64,000 nt of DNA from Hymenobacter sp. BT559 (GTDB lineage: Bacteria > Bacteroidota > Bacteroidia > Cytophagales > Hymenobacteraceae): the NCBI RefSeq assembly GCF_017571525.1, contig NZ_JAGETY010000009.1:1-64000 (forward strand). The letters run 5' to 3'. Below the pieces are notes generated by a model that was given only the letters and a program-made list of their open reading frames with translations, made no database searches and had not been told where the DNA came from. Shown piece by piece: positions 17,379 through 26,700 of this stretch (within the stretch, counting starts at the first letter, position 1; each line of letters starts with the position of its first letter). Position numbers and translations under genes: made by a program.

Positions 17379-18917
17379 TTAGCCGGGCAGCTTAGCCGTT
17401 ACTTTTTTTAGCTCATCGGCGTGGGCAATTTCCTTTCCATCGGCCAGCACGCGCAGGCCCTGGCCTTTGCCGTATTTCTGCCCGGTTTTGTCCCACAGCA
17501 CCGTGAGCATTTTGCCGTGGTAGCGCACCTGGTCGAGGCAGAAGTAGTCCCACTGCCCGGTGGGCACCAGCGGGAACACTTCGACTACATTATCGGGGCG
17601 CGGCTTTAAGCCCACTAGGCCCGTGATTATCAGGTCGGCGAAGCCCGAATGGTTGTAGTAGCTGCTGCGCGGATTGTCACCTTTCAGCCATTCGCCGTTT
17701 TTTTCATCCTGATACTCCCCCAGGTAGGGCACGCCATTTTTGCGAAACGACATCGCGTATTTGTGCAGCTCGTCGTAGTACACCTGCGGCGTCATGGTGC
17801 CGTGGTTTTTGTAGTCGGTGAGCAGATTGGCTAGCCCCTTCAACGTTTGTGTAGTGGCGTAAGGCCACACGGCACCATCCCACTCGCAGCCGTGGCCCGA
17901 GCCGTGGGTACGGAAGCCGGGCGCCCGGCGCTCGGCCGTGGTGATGCCCCAGGGCGCTTTAAAGCCGCCTTCGTCGGTGAGCTGCCTCCACTGCCTGGCG
18001 TACTGCGGCTTGTCGGCGGGCAGGTCAAAATACCATGGAATGTAGCCTAGCTCTTCCCGCGCCTCGCACAGGCCGCCTTTGGCGTACTGCACCTTGAAGA
18101 AGTCCGTTTTGGGGTCCCACAGCGTTTTTTGCACGTCGGCCCGGAGCTGCTTGGCTTTCTGGGCGTATTTGCGCTCGAGGCTGTCGTTTTTGGTCAGCTT
18201 GTACATGGCGGCTAGCGCTTTAGCATTGCCATACATGTAGCTGTTGATGGTGGGGCGCACGTTCTGCTCCTTGCGCCCGCCGCTGATGGATTCTTCCATC
18301 GCATCCTTCACGTCGTACTGCCAAAAGAGGCCGCTGGGCAGCTTGCGCTCCTTTTCCCACTGCCGATAATCGGCATTGAGCGCGGGCAGCAGCTCCTGCA
18401 CAAACGGCTTGTTATCAGTGACTTCGTATAGGCTATACACCGCACTGGGCAGCCAGCTGCTGAAGCTGTGCAGCTTGGCATTTACCTGCGGCTGCTTGGC
18501 CTCCAGCCAGAATTTCGTGTACTGCTCTACGTACTTGGGGTCGTGCAGCCAGCGTGCCTCGTTGAGATGGTGCCCTAGGGCACTGCTGATGGTATTATAC
18601 GGCCCGGCGTGCTTCATCGGGGTGATGAATTCGGTGAACACGTAGCCGTCGGGCGTCTGCTTGAGGTGCTTGCGGAAAGCCCACCACCGGTAGTAATACG
18701 CCTGCTGGATGGCCGAGTCGGGGCACTCAAACAGCGGCACCTCACGGGCCAGCCAGTCAGCCGCTTCCGCGTTAGGTATCAGGTTGATAACGTCTTCCTT
18801 ATCCAGCTCATTGAAGCGAGCCACGCTGGTGCGCAGCAGTTCGGAACTAAGTACAGGGTTGGCGGCCGGGGCGGCACCAAGCAGGGCTAGCGCAAAGACG
18901 AAACGGGTGGGATTCAT
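17379..18917 (-). CDS. MGH1-like / GH63-like alpha-toroid glycosidase
   Basis: This 512-residue exported protein (N-terminal hydrophobic stretch RFVFALALLGAAPAA) is predicted to be almost entirely an (alpha/alpha)6 toroid. The segments ELGYIPWYFDLP, APWGITTAERR, and GCEWDGAVWPYATTQTLKGLANLL are characteristic of the MGH1-like/GH63/trehalase-like clan, where an aspartate in WDG is a general acid. A small C-terminal beta segment follows (about 450-512). The activity is unknown to me; presence between GH28 and the 927-residue glycosidase implies action on a pectin side chain. Its start is just below a degenerate REP pair. The GH28 gene begins 5 nt after its stop. Confidence 0.65.
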   Translation of the reverse strand: MNPTRFVFALALLGAAPAANPVLSSELLRTSVARFNELDKEDVINLIPNAEAADWLAREVPLFECPDSAIQQAYYYRWWAFRKHLKQTPDGYVFTEFITPMKHAGPYNTISSALGHHLNEARWLHDPKYVEQYTKFWLEAKQPQVNAKLHSFSSWLPSAVYSLYEVTDNKPFVQELLPALNADYRQWEKERKLPSGLFWQYDVKDAMEESISGGRKEQNVRPTINSYMYGNAKALAAMYKLTKNDSLERKYAQKAKQLRADVQKTLWDPKTDFFKVQYAKGGLCEAREELGYIPWYFDLPADKPQYARQWRQLTDEGGFKAPWGITTAERRAPGFRTHGSGHGCEWDGAVWPYATTQTLKGLANLLTDYKNHGTMTPQVYYDELHKYAMSFRKNGVPYLGEYQDEKNGEWLKGDNPRSSYYNHSGFADLIITGLVGLKPRPDNVVEVFPLVPTGQWDYFCLDQVRYHGKMLTVLWDKTGQKYGKGQGLRVLADGKEIAHADELKKVTAKLPG

Positions 18918-18928
18918 GAGCGAGCAAT

Positions 18929-19005
18929 GGCGCGGCCTCCGAAGTCCGCGTTGGGGTAGTGTGGTATTCTAGGCGTGCAGTCGCGGATTTCAATGTCCGC
19001 GCAAC
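18929..19005 (-). repeat. Degenerate inverted REP pair upstream of MGH1-like gene
   Basis: The units around 18929-18950 and 18980-19005 keep the GCGCGGAC/GTCCGCG cores in inverted orientation, but have lost the GTAG (GTTG here) and several stem pairs. The spacer still shares CGACTGC and GCCTA with the two better copies. It fills most of the 91-bp gap between the 927-residue glycosidase stop and the next ATG. Unlike the other copies it does not overlap the stop codon. Confidence 0.65.
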
Positions 19006-19008
19006 ATC

Positions 19009-21792
19009 TTACTCAAACAACCAATCAATTTCTTTGCCCGCGCCGCCCGCGCTACCCAGGCCCGCGTTGTAGGTCGGCACCGGCTGGCTAGCCTCCACAA
19101 AGCCCAGCATCACGCACGCACCCCGCGCCAGATTCAGCGTGTGCGTGCCAGGCTTGAAGGAATAGGTATGCACGTTCACGGGCGGCATGCCGACTATGGC
19201 TATGGCATTGGAAATCTTGCTATCAGCCTGCCCATAATCGTTGGCACTGGCGTCGATTTCGAGGGTAGGCGTGGGCAAATAGCGCGGGCTTTTTTGGTTA
19301 AAAAAGCCTACTAGCAGCTGCACCGGCTTGGTAGTGGCGAAGCGAATTTCAGTGCCCTGCGCTACCTGCTGCACCTTGCTGAAACGCAGGCCTTTCAGAC
19401 CCGCCAGCTCCGGCGCTAGCGCGGTGATGGCTGCCGTAGTATCGGCAAAAGCTGATTGACCGACGGCAGCGGTGTACGACGTAATGCCCTTGGTCAGCAG
19501 CGTAACCGAAACATTGCGCAACGCGGCAGCTTTTTGGGCGACGGGAACACTCTTTACGGCTTTGAGTGAGTCGATATTATGCTGAAAATTGGCTAGTTCC
19601 TTCTGATAGACCGGCAGCATTTCCACCCACGTTTTATAGGTGCCGTCCACGCCGCGCATCGGAATTTTGCGCTGCGCCGTTTGCATGCTGTTGGCGTACA
19701 AATAGGTGTCCTTCGTCAGCTTCGTCAGCGTCTGCCAGGCGGCCACGCTACGCTGCAAGTAGGGTACGGCCTGCTCCAGGTCGGCTACTTTGTGCGAGTA
19801 CTTGTAGCGCAAGGTGAGCAGCGCAGCCTGCGCCTTTTCGGCGTAGAAATTGGCCAGCGCGTCGTAGCAATACATATCGTTTTTGAGCCGCGCAAACTCG
19901 TCTTTGTTCTGCGTGACGCCCGGCGCGGCTTGCTCGATAGCGGCCACCGCTTTTTGCCCGTGGGCCACTACTTCGGCAGCTACTTGCGGCGGTGTCTCGC
20001 CCACGTGCTTCTCCCCTTTTGCTTCTTTCTCCGCATACTCGATAATCATCTCACCTTCTGGCGATTCCGACTCATACAGCAGCGTAAACAGCCCATAGCG
20101 CTTGGGGTCGATGAGCTGGTTCATCAGCATCCCCAGGGTCAGCGTTTGGCGGTTGCCATCGGTGATGCCGTAGCGGCGCAGCAGCTTGGGCGCTATTTCG
20201 CCCGACTGCTCGTAGGCTTTGAGTATTTGCTTGCCGGCGGCCGCGTCGCAGCCAAACTGCGTGGCCAAGCGCTGGCCCCAATAGTCAATTTCGGCCGGGC
20301 GGGGGCGGTCGGCACGCCAGGCGTAGCGGCTCCACTCGGCATACCAGAGCCAGTCGCGGCTGAGCTCCAGCTCGCGGCCGGGCACATTGTCGGCGCTGTA
20401 GGGCCAGTCCCAGTACGAAGCCTCGGGGTAGAGGTGCAGGCCGTTGGCGCCGTAGGCGCCGTGCATGGCCTGCACCGATTTCTGAATAAAATCGGCTGAG
20501 CCATAGCGGAATGGCTCCAGGTTCGACATCAGGTGTACGTTCTCAATCTGCACCGTGCCGATGGCGCTCAGCTTGCGGTGCAGCGCGGCCCAGGTGCCGC
20601 GCGGCGTATAGGTGGTCAGGGCCTCGCCGTTGTACTTGGCCATCGTGTACAAGTTCTTATACAGCGGCAGCGCGGCGGCCATCACGCGGGGAGCGTCGGT
20701 GTCGTGGGCGCGCAGCACGATGGGCGGCTGCTCCGTTTTACCCAACGCTTTCAGGCCGTCCTGCACGCCGGGGATGATGGTTTTGGTAAACCAATCCACA
20801 TCGTCCTGGCCAGCGCTTTCCATCGCCTCGCCCAGCGTGATGAGCAGGCCCACATTGGGATATTTCTCAACAAAAGCCGCGATAGACTTTCGCGTGTAGT
20901 CGGCAATGAGCGGCACAATGGGCCTAGCGCGGTCCTGGGTTTTGATGTTGTAATGCTCGGCGAAAGGCTTGGAAACGATGATGTTGTAAAACATCTGAAT
21001 CACCCAGATGCCGCGCTTGTCAGCCTCTTCAGCGAGGAAGCGGTACAGCTCCTCGTTTTTCTTGAAGGTGGCGTCGTCCACTTCCACGGCGAAGGGGTAG
21101 TCTTTGAGCCGCACCAGCGAGGCGAAGGGGTGCCCGTTCCAGAGATAGAGCGAGTTCATCCGGTTATCCGCCAGCATATCCAGATACTTCACCCACAACG
21201 CCTTATCGTAAAGCCACGGAAACGTTTCGGGCGTGTACGGGTACTCGTACACGGTGCGGCCGGGCAGGTACGTTGGCTTCTGCACCCCGATGCAGGCGCC
21301 GCGCATCACCATTTCGGGCTGGTCGGCGAGGTGCAGGTTGTCGGTGATTTTGCCCTGGGCCTTTACTTGTTCGGCCAGCTCCAGGCAGCCGTAGAGCGCG
21401 CCCGAGTTGTCGGTGCCCCGCACCACGATGGCCTCATCAGGAGCCGAAGTCAGGACAAAACCTTCCTTGCCGGGCGCGGGGGTAGACGGTGCGGGCCAGG
21501 CCGCAGCGGCTTGTCGCAGCAGTACGTCGCCGGGCCGCCCCACTACTATCAGGCCCTTTTTACGGAGCAGCTTATCTTGCTGCACTATCTGCACTGGGTA
21601 GCCAGCGGCCCGCAGGGCGGCGGCCAGGCGGTCGGCCCCGTAGCGCAGGCGGGGGTGGGCATGCAGGGGCAGCACGATGGTGCGGGCCGAGCGGAGAGTG
21701 GGTGATGGCTTGGCTAGGGCGTTGGCTGCGGGCAGCAGGCCTAGCAGCAACAAACAGCTCGCCACGAAGTGCTTCCATACGCTCAGGCTCAT
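19009..21792 (-). CDS. Large secreted glycosidase, GH67/GH138-like
   Basis: This 927-residue exported protein (signal peptide ends ANALAKPS) starts with an alpha/beta domain like GH20 domain 2 or the GH67 N-terminus (about 35-150: RLRYGADRLAAALRAAGY, ALYGCLELAEQVKAQG). A TIM barrel follows (about 160-520), with acidic residues E322 in LITLGEAME and E390 in YNGEALTTY. Helical and beta domains fill the C-terminal 400 residues. The layout suits an exo-acting uronidase. The 68-residue gap between the two glutamates resembles what I recall for GH138 alpha-galacturonidases of the RG-II pathway, but I cannot verify this. It is the first gene of the long minus-strand operon and is divergent from the second PL1 gene, with candidate operators in the shared gap. 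Confidence 0.6.
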   Translation of the reverse strand: MSLSVWKHFVASCLLLLGLLPAANALAKPSPTLRSARTIVLPLHAHPRLRYGADRLAAALRAAGYPVQIVQQDKLLRKKGLIVVGRPGDVLLRQAAAAWPAPSTPAPGKEGFVLTSAPDEAIVVRGTDNSGALYGCLELAEQVKAQGKITDNLHLADQPEMVMRGACIGVQKPTYLPGRTVYEYPYTPETFPWLYDKALWVKYLDMLADNRMNSLYLWNGHPFASLVRLKDYPFAVEVDDATFKKNEELYRFLAEEADKRGIWVIQMFYNIIVSKPFAEHYNIKTQDRARPIVPLIADYTRKSIAAFVEKYPNVGLLITLGEAMESAGQDDVDWFTKTIIPGVQDGLKALGKTEQPPIVLRAHDTDAPRVMAAALPLYKNLYTMAKYNGEALTTYTPRGTWAALHRKLSAIGTVQIENVHLMSNLEPFRYGSADFIQKSVQAMHGAYGANGLHLYPEASYWDWPYSADNVPGRELELSRDWLWYAEWSRYAWRADRPRPAEIDYWGQRLATQFGCDAAAGKQILKAYEQSGEIAPKLLRRYGITDGNRQTLTLGMLMNQLIDPKRYGLFTLLYESESPEGEMIIEYAEKEAKGEKHVGETPPQVAAEVVAHGQKAVAAIEQAAPGVTQNKDEFARLKNDMYCYDALANFYAEKAQAALLTLRYKYSHKVADLEQAVPYLQRSVAAWQTLTKLTKDTYLYANSMQTAQRKIPMRGVDGTYKTWVEMLPVYQKELANFQHNIDSLKAVKSVPVAQKAAALRNVSVTLLTKGITSYTAAVGQSAFADTTAAITALAPELAGLKGLRFSKVQQVAQGTEIRFATTKPVQLLVGFFNQKSPRYLPTPTLEIDASANDYGQADSKISNAIAIVGMPPVNVHTYSFKPGTHTLNLARGACVMLGFVEASQPVPTYNAGLGSAGGAGKEIDWLFE

Positions 21793-21894
21793 GGGCGGCG
21801 CGGGTGGGGGTAGGGGCTAAAAAAGGCACTATAATGTGTGCCAAAAGTACCGGGAGGGCACGCGGGCCACCTATAGCATCTTCTCTGGCTCTTG

Positions 21895-21910
21895 TAGCAT
21901 GTTGCCATAG
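21895..21910 (+). promoter_or_regulatory. Candidate pectin-regulon operator, site 4
   Basis: The sequence tagcatgttgccatag lies 103 bp upstream of the 927-residue glycosidase gene and differs from site 1 at only two of 16 positions. A shorter partial copy (tagcatcttc) begins at 21874. Confidence 0.5.
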
Positions 21911-21946
21911 CGAGCAAGGACCCCATTCAGCCGGGCATAGTCAGAT

Positions 21947-21958
21947 GCTAACATCCTA
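21947..21958 (-). promoter_or_regulatory. Candidate pectin-regulon operator, site 5
   Basis: This minus-strand site reads TAGGATGTTAGC and lies 78 bp upstream of the plus-strand PL1 gene. It is inverted relative to site 4, as expected if each serves one of the two divergent promoters. Confidence 0.5.
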
Positions 21959-22035
21959 CACAGGCACGAAAAAATGGTATAGGTAGCAGTCATTTCCACC
22001 AGCTTATTTCGCTTTGTCAAATCCCCACCCGACTT

Positions 22036-23727
22036 ATGATAACTAAGAACCTTGCTTCTTTAGGCACGCTGGCATTGGTAGCGGCCCTGCCGCAGCTGGC
22101 ACACGCCCAATACCCCAAAATACCGGCCGACGTGCAAAAAGCCAGCGATGAGCTGATGGCCGCAGAGCGCCGCCAGTCGGACATTGCCTGGAACAAGGCC
22201 TACCCTATTATTAAGAAGGAAGCCCAGCACGGCAAGCCCTACATTCCGTGGGCGGCCCGGCCCATTGATTTACCGCAGGCCTCTATTCCGGCGTTTCCGG
22301 GGGCCGAGGGTGGCGGGGCGTTCACCTTCGGCGGGCGTGGGGGTAGGGTTATCGTGGTCACGAGCCTCGCCGACCGGGGGCCTGGCACCCTGCGCGAAGC
22401 CTGCGAGCAGGGCGGCGCCCGCACCGTGGTGTTCAACGTAGCGGGTATTATTCACCTCAAAAGCCCGCTCATTATTCGGGCGCCCTACATCACCATTGCG
22501 GGCCAGAGCGCGCCAGGCGACGGCATTTGCGTGGCCGGCGAGTCGGTCTGGATTAATACCCACGACGTGATAGTGCGGTACATGCGCTTTCGGCGGGGCG
22601 AAACCAACGTGGGCCGGCGCGACGATGCCATCGGGGGCAACCCGGTGGGCAACATCATGATTGACCACGTGTCGGCGAGCTGGGGCCTCGATGAAAACAT
22701 GTCGATGTACCGCCACATGTACAACGACAGCACGGGCATTCCGGAGCAGAAGCTGGGCACGGTGAACATCACTATCCAAAACTCGATTTTCTCAGAGTCG
22801 CTCGACACCTGGAACCACGCGTTTGGCAGCACGCTAGGGGGCGAAAACTGCACGTTTTTGCGCAACCTGTGGGCCGACAACGCGGGCCGCAACCCCTCGA
22901 TTGGCTGGAACGGCGTGTTTAACTTTGTTAATAACGTGGTCTTCAACTGGGTACACCGCTCGACCGATGGCGGCGACTACCGCGCCCTCTACAACATCAT
23001 CAACAACTACTACAAGCCCGGCCCCCAAACGCCCGTAGACGCCAACATCGGCCACCGCATTCTCAAGCCCGAGTCGGGCCGCAGCAAGCTCAAATACCAG
23101 GTGTACGGCCGGGCGTACGTGCACGGCAACATCGTGGCCGGCAACGACAAGGTGACTAAAAACAACTGGGACGGCGGCGTGCAAGTCGAAGAAATGCCCG
23201 ATGCCGGCCAGTACATGGCCGACATGAAGGTGGACAAACCCCTGCCTATGCCCACTAACGTGAGCATCATCCCGACCGAAAAAGCCTATGCCTACGTGCT
23301 CGACAACGCCGGCGCTACCCTTCCCCACCGCGACCCCGTCGATACGCGGGTGATAACGCAGGTGCGCACCGGCAAAATCGCCTACAAGGAAAACGTGCCC
23401 CTGCCCACTACGCAGTTTGAGCACCGCCGCCTACCCATCGATTCGTACAAGAAAGGCATCATTACCGACCCCGTGCAGGTGGGCGGCTACCCCACGTATG
23501 CCGGCAAGCCCTACCAGGATATCGACAAGGACGGCATGCCCGATGCCTACGAAAAGCAGCACGGCCTGAACCCCAACAGTGCCGCCGACGCCAGCCTGGC
23601 TAAAACCGCTGACGGCTACACCAACATTGAGGTGTATCTGAACAGCCTGGTGCCCCTAGCTACGGTGCAACCTCCCAAAGCCAGCGCGCCCAAGACTACC
23701 ACGGCCAAAACGCTGTCGCGCAAATAA
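22036..23727 (+). CDS. Secreted PL1-like pectate lyase, copy 2
   Basis: This 563-residue paralogue of the 1576-3237 lyase shares the same order of parts: signal peptide (ends AHA-QYP), helical segment with KPYIPWAARP, beta-helix with FPGAEGGG, GTLREACEQGG, FNVAGII, DHVSASWG and NFVNNVVFNW, then a DIDKDGMPDAYE calcium-type repeat. A basic, low-complexity tail (PPKASAPKTTTAKT) distinguishes it from copy 1. It should cleave pectate by beta-elimination. It is the first gene of the plus-strand unit; the next gene starts 46 nt downstream. Two copies in one locus may differ in substrate methylation preference or location, which sequence alone does not tell. Confidence 0.87.
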   Translation: MITKNLASLGTLALVAALPQLAHAQYPKIPADVQKASDELMAAERRQSDIAWNKAYPIIKKEAQHGKPYIPWAARPIDLPQASIPAFPGAEGGGAFTFGGRGGRVIVVTSLADRGPGTLREACEQGGARTVVFNVAGIIHLKSPLIIRAPYITIAGQSAPGDGICVAGESVWINTHDVIVRYMRFRRGETNVGRRDDAIGGNPVGNIMIDHVSASWGLDENMSMYRHMYNDSTGIPEQKLGTVNITIQNSIFSESLDTWNHAFGSTLGGENCTFLRNLWADNAGRNPSIGWNGVFNFVNNVVFNWVHRSTDGGDYRALYNIINNYYKPGPQTPVDANIGHRILKPESGRSKLKYQVYGRAYVHGNIVAGNDKVTKNNWDGGVQVEEMPDAGQYMADMKVDKPLPMPTNVSIIPTEKAYAYVLDNAGATLPHRDPVDTRVITQVRTGKIAYKENVPLPTTQFEHRRLPIDSYKKGIITDPVQVGGYPTYAGKPYQDIDKDGMPDAYEKQHGLNPNSAADASLAKTADGYTNIEVYLNSLVPLATVQPPKASAPKTTTAKTLSRK

Positions 23728-23773
23728 GCCCGCGGGCTTTCGTTGTCGTTCTTCGCTTTCCTACCCCACCCCC

Positions 23774-26700
23774 GTGCCCCAATTGCCTCCTTTCGCTGCT
23801 TTGCTTACGCTGCTGGCGCTGGCCGGTGCGCCAACCAGTGTGGTAGCGCAGGGTAAAAAGCCGCCGGTTAAGATTCAACCACCCGTCGCGGTCGATGCTC
23901 AGGGCCGGCTGGTGTACGCGCCCGATTCGCTGGGCAATCGGGTGCCCGATTTTTCGTACTGCGGCTATCGGGCGGGCGAGGTGGCAATTCCGACCGCCGT
24001 TATCAAGGTGACGGTGCCCGCGCAGGCGGGCGACGCCACGGCGCGCATTCAGGCCGCGCTCGACTACGTGGCCCGGCTGCCGCTGGGCAAAGACGGGCTG
24101 CGCGGTGCCGTGCTGCTGGCGCCGGGCACCCACGAGGTAGCGGGCCGGCTCTTTATTCGCGCTTCGGGCGTGGTGCTGCGGGGCAGTGGCATGGCCGATG
24201 GCGGCACTACGCTGCGCGGCACCGGCTTTAGCCGCGACCACCTGCTCACTGTCAGCGGCCGCGACGACCGCCGCCTGGAGGCCGCCCAACCCATTTCCGA
24301 CCGCTACGTGCCCGTCAATGCCCGCACCGTGCGCGTGGCTAGCCCCACCGCTTTTAAGGTAGGCGACCGGGTTGTCGTGCGGCGCCCCAGCACGGCCGCC
24401 TGGATAAAGGCGCTCGGCATGGAAACCTTCGGCGGCGGCTTGTCGGCGCTGGGCTGGAAGCCGGGCCAGCGCGACATCAGCTGGGACCGGCAAGTGGTAG
24501 CCATCGACGCGAACGGCCTTACCCTCGACGCACCCCTGACTACGGCCCTCGACCAGGCCTACGGTGGCGGCACCGTGGCGCGCGCCACCTGGCCGGGTTT
24601 ACTTACGCAGGTGGGGGTAGAAAATCTGCGTATGGAATCGACCACCGATGCCAGCAACCCCAAAGACGAAAACCACCGCTGGGTAGCCATCGACCTCCAA
24701 AACGCCCAGGATGCCTGGGTGCGCCAGGTGGCATTTCGGCACTTTGCGGGCTCGGCGGTGCTGGCCCACGCCACGGTGCGCCGCCTCACGGTGGAAGACT
24801 GCCGCTCGACGGAGCCGGTGTCAGAAATCGGCAACGAGCGGCGCAATACGTTTTACACCCTAGGCTCGCAAACGCTGTTTCAGCGGCTGTATGCCGAGCA
24901 GGGCTACCACGACTTTGCGGTGGGCTACTGCGCTGCCGGCCCCAATGCCTTCGTGCAGTGCGAGGCCGAGCAGGCGCTCAGCTTTAGCGGCGGCATCGAT
25001 AGCTGGGCTTCGGGCGTGCTGTTTGACATCATCAAGGAATACGGCCAGGCGCTGCGCTTTGGCAACCGTGAGCAGGACGGCCAGGGCGCCGGCTGGGCCG
25101 TGGCCAACAGCGTGCTGTGGCAATGCACCGCCGCCCGCGTGGACTGCTACCGCCCGCCCACGGCCCAAAACTGGGCGTTTGGCACCTGGGCGCAGTTTGG
25201 CGGCAATGGCCACTGGGACCAATCGAACGAGAACATCAGCCCGCGCAGCCTGTACTACGCGCAGCTCATCGACCGGGTAGGCGACGCCGCCAAGGCGCGG
25301 GCCATCTTACTGCCGGTGCCCACCGAGGCATCAAGCAGCCCGAAAGTTGCCGTGGCCCAAGAGCTTACCCGGCTGTCCGTCAGCCCCGCGCCTACCCTCT
25401 CGGCCCTCATCGACGCGGCAGCCACTCGCCAGCCCCTTCCTACCCAGACTTCGGCACCCACTATTGATAAGCTGGGCGTGAAAACGCCCCCTAGCCCCGC
25501 CTACGCGCCCGCCCTGCGGCTGGTGCATGGGGTGGTGGTGCGCGGCGATGCGCTGGTGCTAGGCCGCCACCAGGAGGTACCCTGGTGGAACGGCAGCGCC
25601 CGCCCCTACGGCCTGGCGGGGGCCAAAGCGCACGTCACGCGCTTTGTACCGGGCTTCACCGGCTGCGGCCTGACCGACGACCTTGCCACGATGACCGACT
25701 CGCTGCGGGCCGGCAACGTGGTGGCGCTAAGCCACAACTACGGCCTGTGGTACGAGCGCCGCCGCGACGACCACGAGCGCATCCGGCGCATGGATGGCGA
25801 AACGTGGGCGCCGTTCTACGAGCTGCCTTTTGCCCGCAGCGGCACCGGGCAGGCCTGGGATGGCCTGAGCCGCTACGACCTCACGAAGTACAACAAGTGG
25901 TACTGGGGCCGGCTGGCGCAGTTTGCCGACCTGGCCGACCAAAAAGGCCTGGTGCTGCTGCACGAGCACTATTTCCAGCACAACATCATCGAGGCGGGGG
26001 CGCACTACGCCGACTTTCCGTGGCGCCCGGTCAATAATGTGAACAACACCGGCTTTCCGGAGCCGCCGCCCTACGCCGGCGACAAGCGCATTTTCCTGGC
26101 CGAGCAGTTTTACGACGTGAACGACCCGGTGCGGCGGCCCTTGCACCGCGCCTACATTCGGCAGTGCCTCAACAACTTCACCGGCAAATCGGGCGTGATT
26201 CACCTCATTGGGGCCGAGTTTACGGGGCCGCTGGCCTTCGTGCAGTTCTGGCTCGACACCATTAAGGAATGGGAAACCGAAACCGGCCAGCACCCGCTCA
26301 TTGCCCTGAGCACTACCAAGGATGTGCAAGACGCCATCCTGGCGGATGCAGCGCGGGCTAGCGTAGTCGATGTCATTGACATCAATTACTGGCATTACCA
26401 GTTCAACGGCACGGCCTACGCCCCGGCCGGCGGCCAAAACCTGGCCCCGCGCCAGCACGCACGCCTGCTGAACCCCAAGCGCAGCTCGTTTGAGCAAGTG
26501 TACCGGGCCGTGCGCGAGTACCGCCAGCAATTTCCCGAGAAAGCAGTGCTGTACTCGGCCGATGGCGCCGACGCGTTTGGCTGGGCGGTGCTGCTGGCGG
26601 GGGGCTCGCTGGCTAGCGTGCCCCGCGTGGCCGATGCGCTCTTCGCGGCGGCCGTGGCGGGCATGTTGCCGACCGAGCTGCCGGGTAAGCCCGCTGGGCA

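Noticed and set aside
20533..21705. Open frame of 390 codons antisense to the 927-residue glycosidase
   Set aside because: Composition (Val, Gly, His and Arg rich) is that of a reverse-strand shadow, with no start context or family match.
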